A DNA stretch of 64,000 nucleotides from Devosia sp. (GTDB taxonomy: Bacteria > Pseudomonadota > Alphaproteobacteria > Rhizobiales > Devosiaceae): contig JADJPS010000007.1 in the NCBI GenBank assembly GCA_016713105.1, positions 84,501 to 148,500 of the forward strand, written 5' to 3'. Position 1 is the first letter of the stretch; every line of letters begins with the position of its first letter. Below, one piece after another: positions 51,832 to 60,690 of this stretch. The notes beneath the pieces were generated by a model. It did not search any database. It saw only the letters and a list, made by a program, of their open reading frames with translations, and was not told where the DNA came from. A program made the position numbers and the translations under genes.

Positions 51832-52478
51832 GCCCGGGTCCCCTCACCATCGTCGCCGTCAATATCGGACGGCCCGAGCACGTCGCCGGGCACAGGGCGC
51901 TGACCGGTATCAACAAGCGGCCGGTTGCCGGACCGGTCGCCATCGGTCCGCTCGGTCTTGCCGACGACGCCGTGCTCGACCTCGAGCATCATGGCGGGCC
52001 CGACCAGGCGGTCTATCTCTACGGGCTGCCCGACTATGCGCACTTCGAGCACGTTCTGGGCCACCCGCTGCCGCCCGGGCTGTTCGGCGAGAACCTCACC
52101 ATTGCCGGCCTCGAAAGCGCCGGCGTCAACATCGGCGACCGCTTTGCGATCGGCGCCGTGCTGCTCGAGGCCAGCGCGCCGCGCAACCCCTGCGCGACCT
52201 TTGCCGCCCGCATGGGCGATGCGCACTGGGTGAAGCGCTTCCACGCCGCGCAGCGCCCCGGCGTCTATGCGCGGGTCCTCTCCCCCGGCTCGGTCGCCGC
52301 CGGCATGACCGTGACCCATGTCCCGTTCGCCGGCACCAGGGTGCCGATCACCGAGCTCACCGCCGACTACAAGAAGCCGTCCCGCGAGCGGATGCGCTAC
52401 CTGCTCGAGGCCCCGATCCATCGCGACCTCGTGGAGCAGTACAGGGCTGCGCTGGCGCAGGACGACCTGCTGGCCTGA
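51828..52478 (+). CDS. MOSC domain-containing protein (YiiM-like)
   Basis: A 216-residue MOSC-domain protein: LEHHGGPDQAVYLYGLPDY, LFGENLTIAGLESAGVNIGD, and the conserved Cys in SAPRNPCATFAARMG, with the C-terminal YiiM-type 3-alpha helices (MRYLLEAPIHRDLVEQYRAA). MOSC proteins bind the molybdenum cofactor or reduce N-hydroxylated compounds. The start is GTG 51828, coupled to the YbaK gene. Confidence 0.9.
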   Translation: MSPGPLTIVAVNIGRPEHVAGHRALTGINKRPVAGPVAIGPLGLADDAVLDLEHHGGPDQAVYLYGLPDYAHFEHVLGHPLPPGLFGENLTIAGLESAGVNIGDRFAIGAVLLEASAPRNPCATFAARMGDAHWVKRFHAAQRPGVYARVLSPGSVAAGMTVTHVPFAGTRVPITELTADYKKPSRERMRYLLEAPIHRDLVEQYRAALAQDDLLA

Positions 52479-52485
52479 GCCGGCT

Positions 52486-52614
52486 TCAGCTGCCGGGTGC
52501 GCGAAGGTTGCCCGTAAGCCCGAGCACCACCAGCACCAGGGCCAGCGCAGCGAGCCAGAACCAGCGGCGGCGGGCTGCCTCGCCGGTGAACAGCCAGTCG
52601 AGAAGCGCTTTCAT
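52486..52614 (-). CDS. Small single-transmembrane protein, 42 aa
   Basis: A short gene on the minus strand: ATG 52614, stop TGA 52488-52486, with GAGGAC upstream. The product opens MKALLDWLFTGEAARRRWFW and has one hydrophobic helix (LAALALVLVVLGL). It follows the ispG-membrane protein unit on the same strand with 31 bases between. Coding is supported by the ribosome-binding site, a clean TM helix and position; no family is known. Confidence 0.6.
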   Translation of the reverse strand: MKALLDWLFTGEAARRRWFWLAALALVLVVLGLTGNLRAPGS

Positions 52615-52645
52615 GCGCCGTCCTCAGCCGGTGGGCGAGTTGCGC

Positions 52646-52999
52646 TCATCCGATGACACCGATCCACCGGCCCAGGACGAGCACGAGCCCCACCACCATG
52701 ATGGTCCCGAAGAAGCGGAATGTGTAGCGCGTCGCGATCTCGGGCAGGAAAGTGTCGAACACGCGTCCGCTGGTGGCGCCGTGCCGGACCGCCAGCTCGG
52801 TCAGCGGGCACTTCATGCCATTGCCGACGAACACGACGCTCTCGATGGCCAGCAGGATCAGGGCCACCCACAGCCAGGGCCCGCTCGCACCGGTCACGCC
52901 GGCATAGAGCAGCATGAATGTCGAACCTGCCATGACCACGTAGATGGCCGTGTGCACCCATCGGATCAGCGCCAGCGCCACGGATCCGCCCGCCGCCAT
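52646..52999 (-). CDS. Small membrane protein downstream of ispG
   Basis: A 117-residue membrane protein with about three helices (about 10-30, 38-58, 93-113). A conserved-looking middle, VFVGNGMKCPLTELAVRHGA, contains a Cys-Pro near the membrane surface. ATG 52999 lies two bases after the ispG stop, so it is co-transcribed with ispG. Family unknown to me; DUF2784-like is possible. Confidence 0.72.
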   Translation of the reverse strand: MAAGGSVALALIRWVHTAIYVVMAGSTFMLLYAGVTGASGPWLWVALILLAIESVVFVGNGMKCPLTELAVRHGATSGRVFDTFLPEIATRYTFRFFGTIMVVGLVLVLGRWIGVIG

Positions 53000-53001
53000 C
53001 G

Positions 53002-54240
53002 CTACTCCGCCGCGCTCCGCGCGCCCTGCCCGAACTTCTTCTCGATGTAGTCGGCGACCATCACCTTGAACTGCTCGGCCACATCGGCACCGCGCAGCGT
53101 CGCGACCTTCTGGCCCTCGATGAATACCGGCGCCGCCGGAGTTTCGCCGGTGCCGGGCAGCGAAATGCCGATATCGGCGTGCTTGCTCTCCCCCGGTCCG
53201 TTGACGATGCAGCCCATCACGGCGACCGACAGGGACTCGACGCCGGGATAGCGCTCCTTCCACTCGGGCATCGACGAACTCAGGTGGTCCTGGATTTCCT
53301 TGGCCAGCACCTGGAACGTCTGGCTGGTGGTGCGCCCGCAGCCGGGGCAGGCCGCGACGACCGGCAGGAACTGGCGGAACCCCATGGTCTGCAGCAGTTC
53401 CTGCGCCACCCGCACTTCTTGCGTGCGGTCGCCACCCGGCTCGGGGGTCAGCGACACGCGGATGGTGTCGCCGATCCCCTGCTGCAGCAGGATGCCCATC
53501 GCCGCCGACGAGGCGACGATGCCCTTCGAGCCCATGCCGGCCTCGGTGAGGCCGAGATGCAGGGCGTAGCCGCAGCGCGCCGCGAGGTCCTGGTAGACCG
53601 CGATCAGGTGCTGCACGTCGCTGACCTTGGTGGAAAGGATGATCCGGTCGCGCCCGAGCCCGATCTCCTCGGCGCGCCGGGCCGAGAGCAGCGCCGACTG
53701 GATGATCGCCTCCCGCTGCACCGCGGCGGCCGAGACCGGTTCGGCCGAGGCCGAGTTCTCGTCCATCAGCCGGGTCAGCAGGTCCTCGTCCAGCGAACCC
53801 CAGTTGACCCCGATCCGCACCGGCTTGTTGTAGCGGATGGCGAGTTCGATGAGGGTCGAGAACTGCGTGTCGCGCTTGGCCTTGAACCCCACATTGCCCG
53901 GGTTGATCCGGTACTTGTCCAGCGCTTCGGCACAGGCCGGGTGCTCGGTCAGGAGCTTGTGGCCGATATAGTGGAAATCCCCGATCAGCGGCACCTCGAT
54001 GCCGCGGCCCCGGAGTCGATCGCGGATATGCGGCACCGCGGCGGCGGCCTCGTCGCGGTCCACCGTGATGCGCACCAGCTCCGAGCCGGCACGCCACAGC
54101 TGCGCCACCTGTCGCACGGTCGCCTCGACATCGGCGGTGTCGGTATTGGTCATCGACTGGACGACGATCGGGGCACCGCCGCCGACCATGACCCCGCCCA
54201 CCTCCACGCCCACCGCGTTCCGGCGCTGAACACCACTCAT
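53002..54240 (-). CDS. ispG: 4-hydroxy-3-methylbut-2-enyl diphosphate synthase (flavodoxin)
   Basis: Penultimate enzyme of the MEP isoprenoid pathway, a [4Fe-4S] reductase. The 412-residue product has VQSMTNTDTADVEATVRQV, FHYIGHKLL, VGINWGSLDEDLLTRLMDE, the cluster Cys motif ACPGCGRTTSQTFQVL and MGCIVNGPGESKHADIGISL. Length and motifs are normal for the bacterial single-subunit form. First gene of a small operon with two membrane-protein genes. Confidence 0.96.
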   Translation of the reverse strand: MSGVQRRNAVGVEVGGVMVGGGAPIVVQSMTNTDTADVEATVRQVAQLWRAGSELVRITVDRDEAAAAVPHIRDRLRGRGIEVPLIGDFHYIGHKLLTEHPACAEALDKYRINPGNVGFKAKRDTQFSTLIELAIRYNKPVRIGVNWGSLDEDLLTRLMDENSASAEPVSAAAVQREAIIQSALLSARRAEEIGLGRDRIILSTKVSDVQHLIAVYQDLAARCGYALHLGLTEAGMGSKGIVASSAAMGILLQQGIGDTIRVSLTPEPGGDRTQEVRVAQELLQTMGFRQFLPVVAACPGCGRTTSQTFQVLAKEIQDHLSSSMPEWKERYPGVESLSVAVMGCIVNGPGESKHADIGISLPGTGETPAAPVFIEGQKVATLRGADVAEQFKVMVADYIEKKFGQGARSAAE

Positions 54241-54328
54241 CGCTTACCTCGCTGCTGTTCCGAGCAAATAGGCCTTTGAACCTTGCGAGGCAATGCTACG
54301 ATCTCGTGACGAAACACGGGACTCTGCC

Positions 54329-54538
54329 ATGACCTTTCAGGCCTACCTCGACAATATCGAGAAGAATACGGGCGTCAGCCCCGAGGAGTTCATCCGGCGA
54401 GCTGCCGAAAAGGGTTTCACCCGGCCCGGAACCAAGGCGACCGAGATCACCGACTGGCTGAAGGCCGACTACGGGCTGGGCCACGGCCACGCCATGGCGA
54501 TCGTCAAGCTGCTCAAGGACTCCGCGGCATCCCGCTAG
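54329..54538 (+). CDS. DUF4287 family small protein
   Basis: A 69-residue protein of the DUF4287 type: MTFQAYLDNIEKNTGVSPEE, FTRPGTKATEITDWLKADYG and GHGHAMAIVKLLKD. In other proteins this helical domain is joined to DUF5655. Function unknown. The start is ATG 54329. Confidence 0.85.
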   Translation: MTFQAYLDNIEKNTGVSPEEFIRRAAEKGFTRPGTKATEITDWLKADYGLGHGHAMAIVKLLKDSAASR

Positions 54539-54614
54539 GAACGGCCGGGCCGCGATCGAAAATCTCGACCTGGCGTCTTGAAGCGGACGAGCGCAAAAAC
54601 CATCTCCTCAAATT

Positions 54615-54923
54615 ATGCGCAACATGAACATCCTCGCCCGCTTCCTCACCTTCCGCACCGAACTGGTGACGCTGTGGCGCGCCTTCCTCGCGCCCGAGAC
54701 GCCGCTTCACCTCAAGGCGCTGATGCTGCTGGTGCCGCTCTACCTGCTCAGTCCGCTCGACCTCATTCCGGACGTGGTGCCGGTACTGGGCTGGCTCGAC
54801 GACCTGATCATCGTGCCGCTGCTGGTCAGCTGGCTCGTCCGCCTGCTGCCGCAGCGCGCGCCGGCCTATGCGCGGACGCCGGGGGGCGATAAGGTCATCG
54901 ACGGAACCTGGCGGCGGCGCTGA
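54615..54923 (+). CDS. YkvA family (DUF1232) membrane protein
   Basis: A 102-residue protein with the DUF1232 signature: LHLKALMLLVPLYLLSPLDL, then IPDVVPVLGWLDDLIIVPLL, which forms two short membrane-associated helices. ATG 54615 (or 54624). Function is unknown; the family is widespread. It lies in a row of three small genes on the plus strand. Confidence 0.87.
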   Translation: MRNMNILARFLTFRTELVTLWRAFLAPETPLHLKALMLLVPLYLLSPLDLIPDVVPVLGWLDDLIIVPLLVSWLVRLLPQRAPAYARTPGGDKVIDGTWRRR

Positions 54924-54958
54924 TTGCGTCGCCTCGCCACGAGGTGGAGCGAAAAGAC

Positions 54959-55346
54959 GTGACGGTCAGGACGGGCGATACGGCCGCGGCCGATTTGGCG
55001 GCAGTCGAGGCCTATCTCGAACGGGTGCCGGCCCCGTTCCGGCAGGCGCTCGAAGACCTCCGCGCCATCGTCCGATCCGCCGCGCCCGACGCCAGGGAGG
55101 CCCTGGTCTACGGCGTGCCGGGCTTCCGGCAGAAGGGATCGCTGGTCTGCTATGCCGCGTTCAAGGCGCATTGCGGCTTCTATCCGATGAACCCCGCCCT
55201 GATCGAGCGCTTCGCCACGGAACTCGTGGGCTTCACCACCGCCAAGGGCACCATCCAGTTCACCCCCGGACAAGCCGCTTCCGGCCGACCTGATCCGCAG
55301 CATCGTCGCGGCGCGGGTCGAGCAGGACCAGGCCGCCGGACGCTGA
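54959..55346 (+). pseudogene. DUF1801 family protein, frameshifted near the C-terminus
   Basis: A YdhG/DUF1801-type small protein. GTG 54959 (GGAG upstream) starts AAVEAYLERVPAPFRQALED, then AREALVYGVPGFRQKGSLVC and HCGFYPMNPALIERF, ending KGTIQFTP. There the run of five C at 55263-55267 has one base too many; with one fewer, the frame continues with DKPLPADLIRSIVAARVEQD and stops normally at 55344-55346, as in the family. As read, the frame instead runs on antisense to pyc. A homopolymer sequencing error is the likely cause. Confidence 0.8.
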
Positions 55347-55354
55347 CGGGAACC

Positions 55355-58300
55355 CTACTCGAACCGGACCAGCAGGTCCTTGGCGTCGATCTGGTCGCCG
55401 GGCTTCACCGTCACTTCCGCGACCACGCCGTCGGTCTCGGCATGGATCGCGGTTTCCATCTTCATGGCTTCGATCGACAGCAGCACGTCGCCGGCGAACA
55501 CCTTGTCGCCGACCTTGACGCCCAGCCCCGAAATGACACCCGGCATCGGCGCGCCGATCTGCCTGGCATCGCCGAGCACGGCCTTGGCGCGGACCTTCAC
55601 CTCGCCGACCTTCAGCCGGTCCGGCACCGTGATGGTGCGCGGCTGGCCGTTGAGATCGAAGAACACCCGCACCTGGCCCTTGTCGTTGGTCTCGGTGCGG
55701 CCCTGGTAGGTGAGGACCAGCGTCTTGCCCTTCTCGATGTCGACGAAGATCTCCTGGCCTTCGGTGAGGCCATAGAAATAGACCGGCGTCGGCAGCACCT
55801 CGGTCGGGCCGTACTTGTCCTGGGTCTTGACGAAGTCGGCATAGACCTTGGGATACATCAGGTATGAAGCGAGGCGCCGGTCGTCGATCTCCTCCCCGGT
55901 CTCCCTGGCCACCCTGGCCCGTTCCGCCTCGAGGTCGACATCCTTGAGATAGGAGCCCGGCCGCCGCGTCAGCGGCGCCTTGCCCTTCAGCACCTTCTTC
56001 TGCAGCGCCGGCGGGAAGCCGCCCGGCGGTTGCCCGAGGTCGCCCATGAAGAAGCCCACCACCGAATCGGGGAAGGCGACGTCGCGGGCCGGGTCCTCGA
56101 CATCGGCGCGGCTGAGGCCGGCCGAGACCATGGCGAGCGCCATGTCGCCCACCACCTTGGAGGACGGCGTCACCTTGACGATATCGCCGAACATCTGGTT
56201 GACGTCGGCATAGGTCTGCGCCACCGCATGCCAGCGGCTCTCGAGCCCCAGCGAGCGGGCCTGCTCCTTGAGATTGGTGAACTGCCCGCCGGGCATCTCA
56301 TGCAGGTAGACCTCGGACGCACCGCCCTTCAGATCGCTCTCGAAGGCCCGGTACTGGGTGCGCACCGCCTCCCAGTAGAACGAGATCTCGCGGATCACCT
56401 TGCCGTCGAGATGCGGATCGCGCGGCCCGTCCCGCAGTGCGGCGACGAGCGAGCCGAGCGTCGGCTGCGAGGTGGTGCCGCTCAAGGCATCCATGGCGGC
56501 ATCGACCGCATCGACACCCGCCTCGACCGCCGCCATGATCGTCGCCGCCGCGGCGCCGGACGTGTCGTGGGTATGCAGGTGAATGGGCAGCCCCACTTCC
56601 TGCTTCAGCGTCTCGATGAGCTTTCTGGCCGCCGCCGGCTTCAGGAGGCCTGCCATGTCCTTGAGACCCAGCACATGCGCGCCGGCCGCCTCGAGCTCCC
56701 TTGCCAGCCCCACATAGTACTTGAGGTCGTACTTGGCCCGATGGGGGTCGAGCATGTCGCCGGTATAGCAGATGGCCCCTTCGGCGACCTTGCCGGCCTC
56801 GGCCACCGCGTCGATCGAGACGCGCATGTTCTCGACCCAGTTGAGGCAGTCGAAGACGCGGAACACGTCCACCCCGCCGGCGGCCGCCTGGCGCACGAAG
56901 AACTTCACCACATTGTCGGGATAGTTGGTGTAGCCGACCCCATTGGAGCCGCGCAGCAGCATCTGGGTGAGGATGTTGGGCGCGCCCTCGCGCACGGCGC
57001 TCAGCCGCTCCCAGGGATCCTCATTGAGAAAGCGCATGGCGACGTCGAAGGTCGCGCCGCCCCAGCATTGGAGCGAGAAAAGATTGGGCAAGCCCCGCGC
57101 ATAGGCGCGCGCAATGCGCGTGATGTCGAATGAGCGCATGCGGGTGGCGAGCAGCGACTGGTGCGCGTCGCGCATCGTGGTGTCGGTGAACAGCACCTGA
57201 TCCTGCGCCTTCATCCACTGCGCGAGGGCCCCGGGCCCATGCCGCTCGAGCACCTGCCGCGAGCCCTCGACGACGGACAGCGGCGGGTACTCGGGAACGA
57301 GCGGTTCGGCCGCATCGGCGGGCGGGCGCGGCCGGTCGCGCACCTCCGGGTGGCCGTTGACGGTCACGTCGGCGATGTAGGTCAGCAGCTTGGTGGCGCG
57401 ATCCTGGCGTCGGCGGAAATCGAACAGCGCCGGCGTCGTGTCGATGAAGCGCGTGGTGTAGCGGTTCCCGATGAAGTCGGGGTGGGTGATGATGTTTTCG
57501 AGGAAGGCGAGGTTGGTCGCGACGCCGCGGATGCGGAACTCGCGCAGCGCCCGGTGCATGCGGGCGATCGCCTCGTCCGGCGAGGGGGCCCAGCAGGTGA
57601 TCTTTTCGAGCAGCGGATCGTAGAAGCGGGTGATCACCGCCCCGGCATAGGCCGTGCCGCCGTCGAGACGAACGCCGAAGCCGGTCGCCTCGCGGTAGGC
57701 GGTGATGCGGCCATAATCGGGGATGAAGTTCTGCTCCGGATCCTCGGTGGTCACCCGGCACTGGATGGCATGGCCGTTGAGCCGGATGTCCTCCTGCCTG
57801 GGCACGCCGGACTCGGGCGTGCCGATCACCGCGCCCTGCAGCAGCTTGATCTGCGCCTTGACGATGTCGATCCCGGTCACCTGCTCGGTCACCGTGTGCT
57901 CGACCTGGATGCGCGGGTTGACCTCGATGAAGTAGAACTTGTCGGTATCGGCATCGAGCAGGAACTCGACCGTACCGGCGCCGCGATAGCTGGCGGCCCG
58001 GCCCAGCCGGATCGCCGCACCGGTCAGGTCGTCGCGCACCTGCTGGCTCAGATATGGCGCCGGCGCGCGCTCGACCACCTTCTGGTTGCGCCGCTGCACC
58101 GAGCAGTCGCGCTCGAACAGGTGGACGAGATTGCCGTGATCGTCGCCGATCAGCTGCACCTCGACATGGCGGGCCCGCTCGATCAGCTTTTCGAGATACA
58201 TCTCGTCCTTGCCGAACGCGGCCTTGGCCTCGCGCTTGCCTTCCGAGACCTCGTGGACCAGCGTCGTTTCGTCCATGATCCGGCGCATGCCGCGTCCGCC

Positions 58301-58795
58301 GCCGCCCCAGCTCGCCTTGAGCATCAGCGGGTAGCCGATCTCGGCCGCCATGCGGCGGACCTCGTCCATGTCGTCGGGCAGCGCTTCGGTGGCCGGCACC
58401 ACCGGCACCCCCGAGGCGATCGCCATGTTGCGGGCGGCTACCTTGTTGCCCAGCTCGCGCATGGTCTGCGCCCTGGGACCGATGAAGATGATTCCGGCAT
58501 CCTCGCAGGCATCGGCGAACTCGGGACTTTCCGACAGCAGCCCGTAGCCGGGATGGATGGCGTCGGCACCGGAGATGCGGGCGATGCGGATGTACTCGTC
58601 GATCTGCAGGTAGGCCTCGACCGGACCCTTGCCCTTGCCGATGAGATAGGCCTCGTCGGCCTTGAAGCGATGCAGCGCCAGCTTGTCCTCTTCGGCATAG
58701 CAGGCGACGGTCTTGATGTTCAGCTCGTTGGCCGCGCGGAACACGCGGATCGCGATCTCGCTGCGGTTGGCGACCAGGATCTTGGAAATCGGCAT
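55355..58795 (-). CDS. pyc: Pyruvate carboxylase
   Basis: Biotin-dependent anaplerotic enzyme making oxaloacetate. The 1146-residue product has a biotin carboxylase domain (about 1-450: ILVANRSEIAIRVFRAANEL, KASWGGGGRGMR, EVNPRIQVEHTVTEQ), a carboxyltransferase domain (about 530-800: DTTMRDAHQSLLATRMRSFD, DMLDPHRAKYDLKYYVG), an allosteric linker and a C-terminal biotinyl domain with EAMKMETAIHAE (biotin Lys1112). Single-chain form. No promoter is evident in the 82-bp gap upstream. Confidence 0.97.
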   Translation of the reverse strand: MPISKILVANRSEIAIRVFRAANELNIKTVACYAEEDKLALHRFKADEAYLIGKGKGPVEAYLQIDEYIRIARISGADAIHPGYGLLSESPEFADACEDAGIIFIGPRAQTMRELGNKVAARNMAIASGVPVVPATEALPDDMDEVRRMAAEIGYPLMLKASWGGGGRGMRRIMDETTLVHEVSEGKREAKAAFGKDEMYLEKLIERARHVEVQLIGDDHGNLVHLFERDCSVQRRNQKVVERAPAPYLSQQVRDDLTGAAIRLGRAASYRGAGTVEFLLDADTDKFYFIEVNPRIQVEHTVTEQVTGIDIVKAQIKLLQGAVIGTPESGVPRQEDIRLNGHAIQCRVTTEDPEQNFIPDYGRITAYREATGFGVRLDGGTAYAGAVITRFYDPLLEKITCWAPSPDEAIARMHRALREFRIRGVATNLAFLENIITHPDFIGNRYTTRFIDTTPALFDFRRRQDRATKLLTYIADVTVNGHPEVRDRPRPPADAAEPLVPEYPPLSVVEGSRQVLERHGPGALAQWMKAQDQVLFTDTTMRDAHQSLLATRMRSFDITRIARAYARGLPNLFSLQCWGGATFDVAMRFLNEDPWERLSAVREGAPNILTQMLLRGSNGVGYTNYPDNVVKFFVRQAAAGGVDVFRVFDCLNWVENMRVSIDAVAEAGKVAEGAICYTGDMLDPHRAKYDLKYYVGLARELEAAGAHVLGLKDMAGLLKPAAARKLIETLKQEVGLPIHLHTHDTSGAAAATIMAAVEAGVDAVDAAMDALSGTTSQPTLGSLVAALRDGPRDPHLDGKVIREISFYWEAVRTQYRAFESDLKGGASEVYLHEMPGGQFTNLKEQARSLGLESRWHAVAQTYADVNQMFGDIVKVTPSSKVVGDMALAMVSAGLSRADVEDPARDVAFPDSVVGFFMGDLGQPPGGFPPALQKKVLKGKAPLTRRPGSYLKDVDLEAERARVARETGEEIDDRRLASYLMYPKVYADFVKTQDKYGPTEVLPTPVYFYGLTEGQEIFVDIEKGKTLVLTYQGRTETNDKGQVRVFFDLNGQPRTITVPDRLKVGEVKVRAKAVLGDARQIGAPMPGVISGLGVKVGDKVFAGDVLLSIEAMKMETAIHAETDGVVAEVTVKPGDQIDAKDLLVRFE

Positions 58796-58877
58796 GTCTG
58801 GGACTCGTGGCGTGAGGGGGCGCTCGTGGCGCGGACCTGGGTCAGCAGTCGTAACCGAGCCAGCAGCGAGCGAAAGC

Positions 58878-59294
58878 CTACTTCTGGCTCAGATGTCCCG
58901 CGAGATGGGACATGTCGTACCCCGCATTGGCTGCTGCCGCGATGATCTCCGAGGCCGGCGCCATGCCGGCCTGCGAGAGTGCCCAGAGCGTGGTCGAGCG
59001 CGTGCCCGACCGGCAGTAGCAGAACACGGGTCCGGCGCTCCCCTCGAGCACCGACTTGGTGTGCCCGATCATCTCGGGGCTGACCCCGTCACGACCGAGC
59101 GGAATATGATGATAGGCGAGCCCGGCGGCCTGTGCCGCCTGCTCGATGGTCGCGCTGGTGGGCTGGTCCGGGGCTTCCCCGTCCGGCCGGTTGTTGATGA
59201 TGGCGACAAAGCCCTGGGCCTTGATGGTCGCGATATCCTCTGGGCTGATTTGCGGTGACACGCTCACGTGGTCGTTGATCCGCTTCACGTCCAA
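58878..59294 (-). CDS. TIGR01244-type phosphatase/sulfur-transferase-like protein
   Basis: A 138-residue protein of the beta-lactamase-hydrolase-like/DSP family: HVSVSPQISPEDIATIKAQG, IINNRPDGEAPDQPTSA, and the phosphatase-like loop FCYCRSGTRSTTLWAL. In other bacteria the domain is fused to a persulfide dioxygenase. The start is TTG 59294 (or GTG 59288). Function uncertain: phosphatase or sulfur metabolism. Confidence 0.87.
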   Translation of the reverse strand: MDVKRINDHVSVSPQISPEDIATIKAQGFVAIINNRPDGEAPDQPTSATIEQAAQAAGLAYHHIPLGRDGVSPEMIGHTKSVLEGSAGPVFCYCRSGTRSTTLWALSQAGMAPASEIIAAAANAGYDMSHLAGHLSQK

Positions 59295-59393
59295 GTCAGG
59301 TACTCCAGGCGCCGGGGACTTTCCGGCCCTTTATAGACACCGGCCACGCCGCGAGGCAAGGCGCGCCGGTTCCGGCAGACGGCACTGCAGCGT

Positions 59394-60458
59394 TCACTGC
59401 GCCGCCGGCGCCTCGAGCCCCGGCAGGCCGACCCACGGCCGCCAGATCTCGCCGCGCTCGGCGATGAAGCGCTCGGCCACCGACTCGACCGTCTGCCCCG
59501 CTTCGCCCAATTGCTGCAGCATCAGGTTCATCTCCGGGAACGGCATCCGGGCCCGGCCGAAATAAGCGGCAACCTGCGGCGTGTCGAGATAAACCCACTC
59601 CGCCAGCGCGATCACCACGGGATCGGGCGCAAAGCCGGTCGGGGTCGGCGAGGGACACACCGCCTGCCCCATGCACAGGAAGGCGTCGCGGTCATAGCCG
59701 GGGAGCGCCACCTGCCGGAACCCGAACTGCGCCAGGATGGCGTTGGGTTGCCAGTAGTAGAACAGGATCGGCTGCTTGCGCCCGACCGCCTCGGCGATCA
59801 GCGTGTCCATCTCGAACCGGTTCGCCGGCTCGACCACGTCGAAGCTCTGCTCGAGCCCATAGGCCCGCAGCAGATTGCGGTTGATCAGGGCGCAGCCCCA
59901 GTCGAGCGGACAGGAGATGAGTCTGCCGCGGCCATTGCCGTCTCCGAACGCGGCAGCGTTTGCCTTCAGTCCGTCAATCGTGGTGACTTCGGGCCATTGC
60001 GCGGCTGCGTAGTCGGGCACGAACCAGCCTTCGAACACCGGATCGGCATAGGCCAGCCCGGCCTGCCGCACCTTCTGGCCCTGCATCGCGGCGTTCCAGA
60101 TGTCGGCGATGCGCGCGGTCCACAACTCAGGCGCCACGGCGGGCTGGCCGCTCGCCCCCATCGACGATCCGGTGGCGGCAAGGTCTCCCTCCTGGACCGC
60201 CACATTGCACTGGTAGAAGGCGGTGAGCAGCCGCGAGTGGATCTCGGCGAGCAGTGCCGCCGACGGCCAGGCCATGCGGGCGATGGCGACGGTCTGGGTA
60301 CCGCACGGCGGCGGCGGGGCCGGCACCGCGGGCAGCGCATCCACCGGTGCCGCGCTTTCCTCGCCCGGTGCCCCGAGCACCTGGATCGAACCCTGCGCAG
60401 CCGCACCGGCCGGCGCCAGGCCCAGCAGGAAGATGATCAGTAGAGAACCCAGACGCAC
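59394..60458 (-). CDS. Glycine betaine/choline ABC transporter substrate-binding protein
   Basis: A periplasmic ProX/OpuAC-type receptor, 354 residues from GTG 60458 with GAAGGG upstream and a signal peptide (about 1-20). Segments QTVAIARMAWPSAALLAEIH, VFEGWFVPDYA and KQPILFYYWQPNAILAQFGF supply the aromatic residues that cage quaternary amines in the family. Two Cys pairs could be disulfides. No permease or ATPase is adjacent, so it is an orphan receptor. Confidence 0.85.
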   Translation of the reverse strand: MRLGSLLIIFLLGLAPAGAAAQGSIQVLGAPGEESAAPVDALPAVPAPPPPCGTQTVAIARMAWPSAALLAEIHSRLLTAFYQCNVAVQEGDLAATGSSMGASGQPAVAPELWTARIADIWNAAMQGQKVRQAGLAYADPVFEGWFVPDYAAAQWPEVTTIDGLKANAAAFGDGNGRGRLISCPLDWGCALINRNLLRAYGLEQSFDVVEPANRFEMDTLIAEAVGRKQPILFYYWQPNAILAQFGFRQVALPGYDRDAFLCMGQAVCPSPTPTGFAPDPVVIALAEWVYLDTPQVAAYFGRARMPFPEMNLMLQQLGEAGQTVESVAERFIAERGEIWRPWVGLPGLEAPAAQ

Positions 60459-60623
60459 GTGACGCCCTTCTTTTCGTGCCGCTCGGCTGCATCCTACAGG
60501 GCCGCAAGGCCCCTGAACAACCGCCGCCGCGGCTTTTACCGTTCGATCAAAACCGGATGACTCGCCGCTGCGAAATATGCAATATCGCCGGCAGCGGGGC
60601 ACGGATCGTGCTCCCATCCACTG

Positions 60624-60652
60624 TTGTCCGGCCAGCAGGCGCCGCCCTAGAG
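60624..60652 (+). promoter_or_regulatory. Possible promoter of the LivK-like gene
   Basis: TTGTCC (60624-60629), 17 bases, CTAGAG (60647-60652). The spacing is optimal, the hexamers partly match. It lies 38 bases before the ATG at 60691. Confidence 0.35.
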
Positions 60653-60690
60653 AACGGCGCCACGGGGCGGCAACACGATTGAGGGAAATC

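Noticed and set aside
57161..58945. 594-codon open frame on the plus strand opposite pyruvate carboxylase
   Set aside because: Antisense shadow of pyc without ribosome-binding site or recognisable domains.
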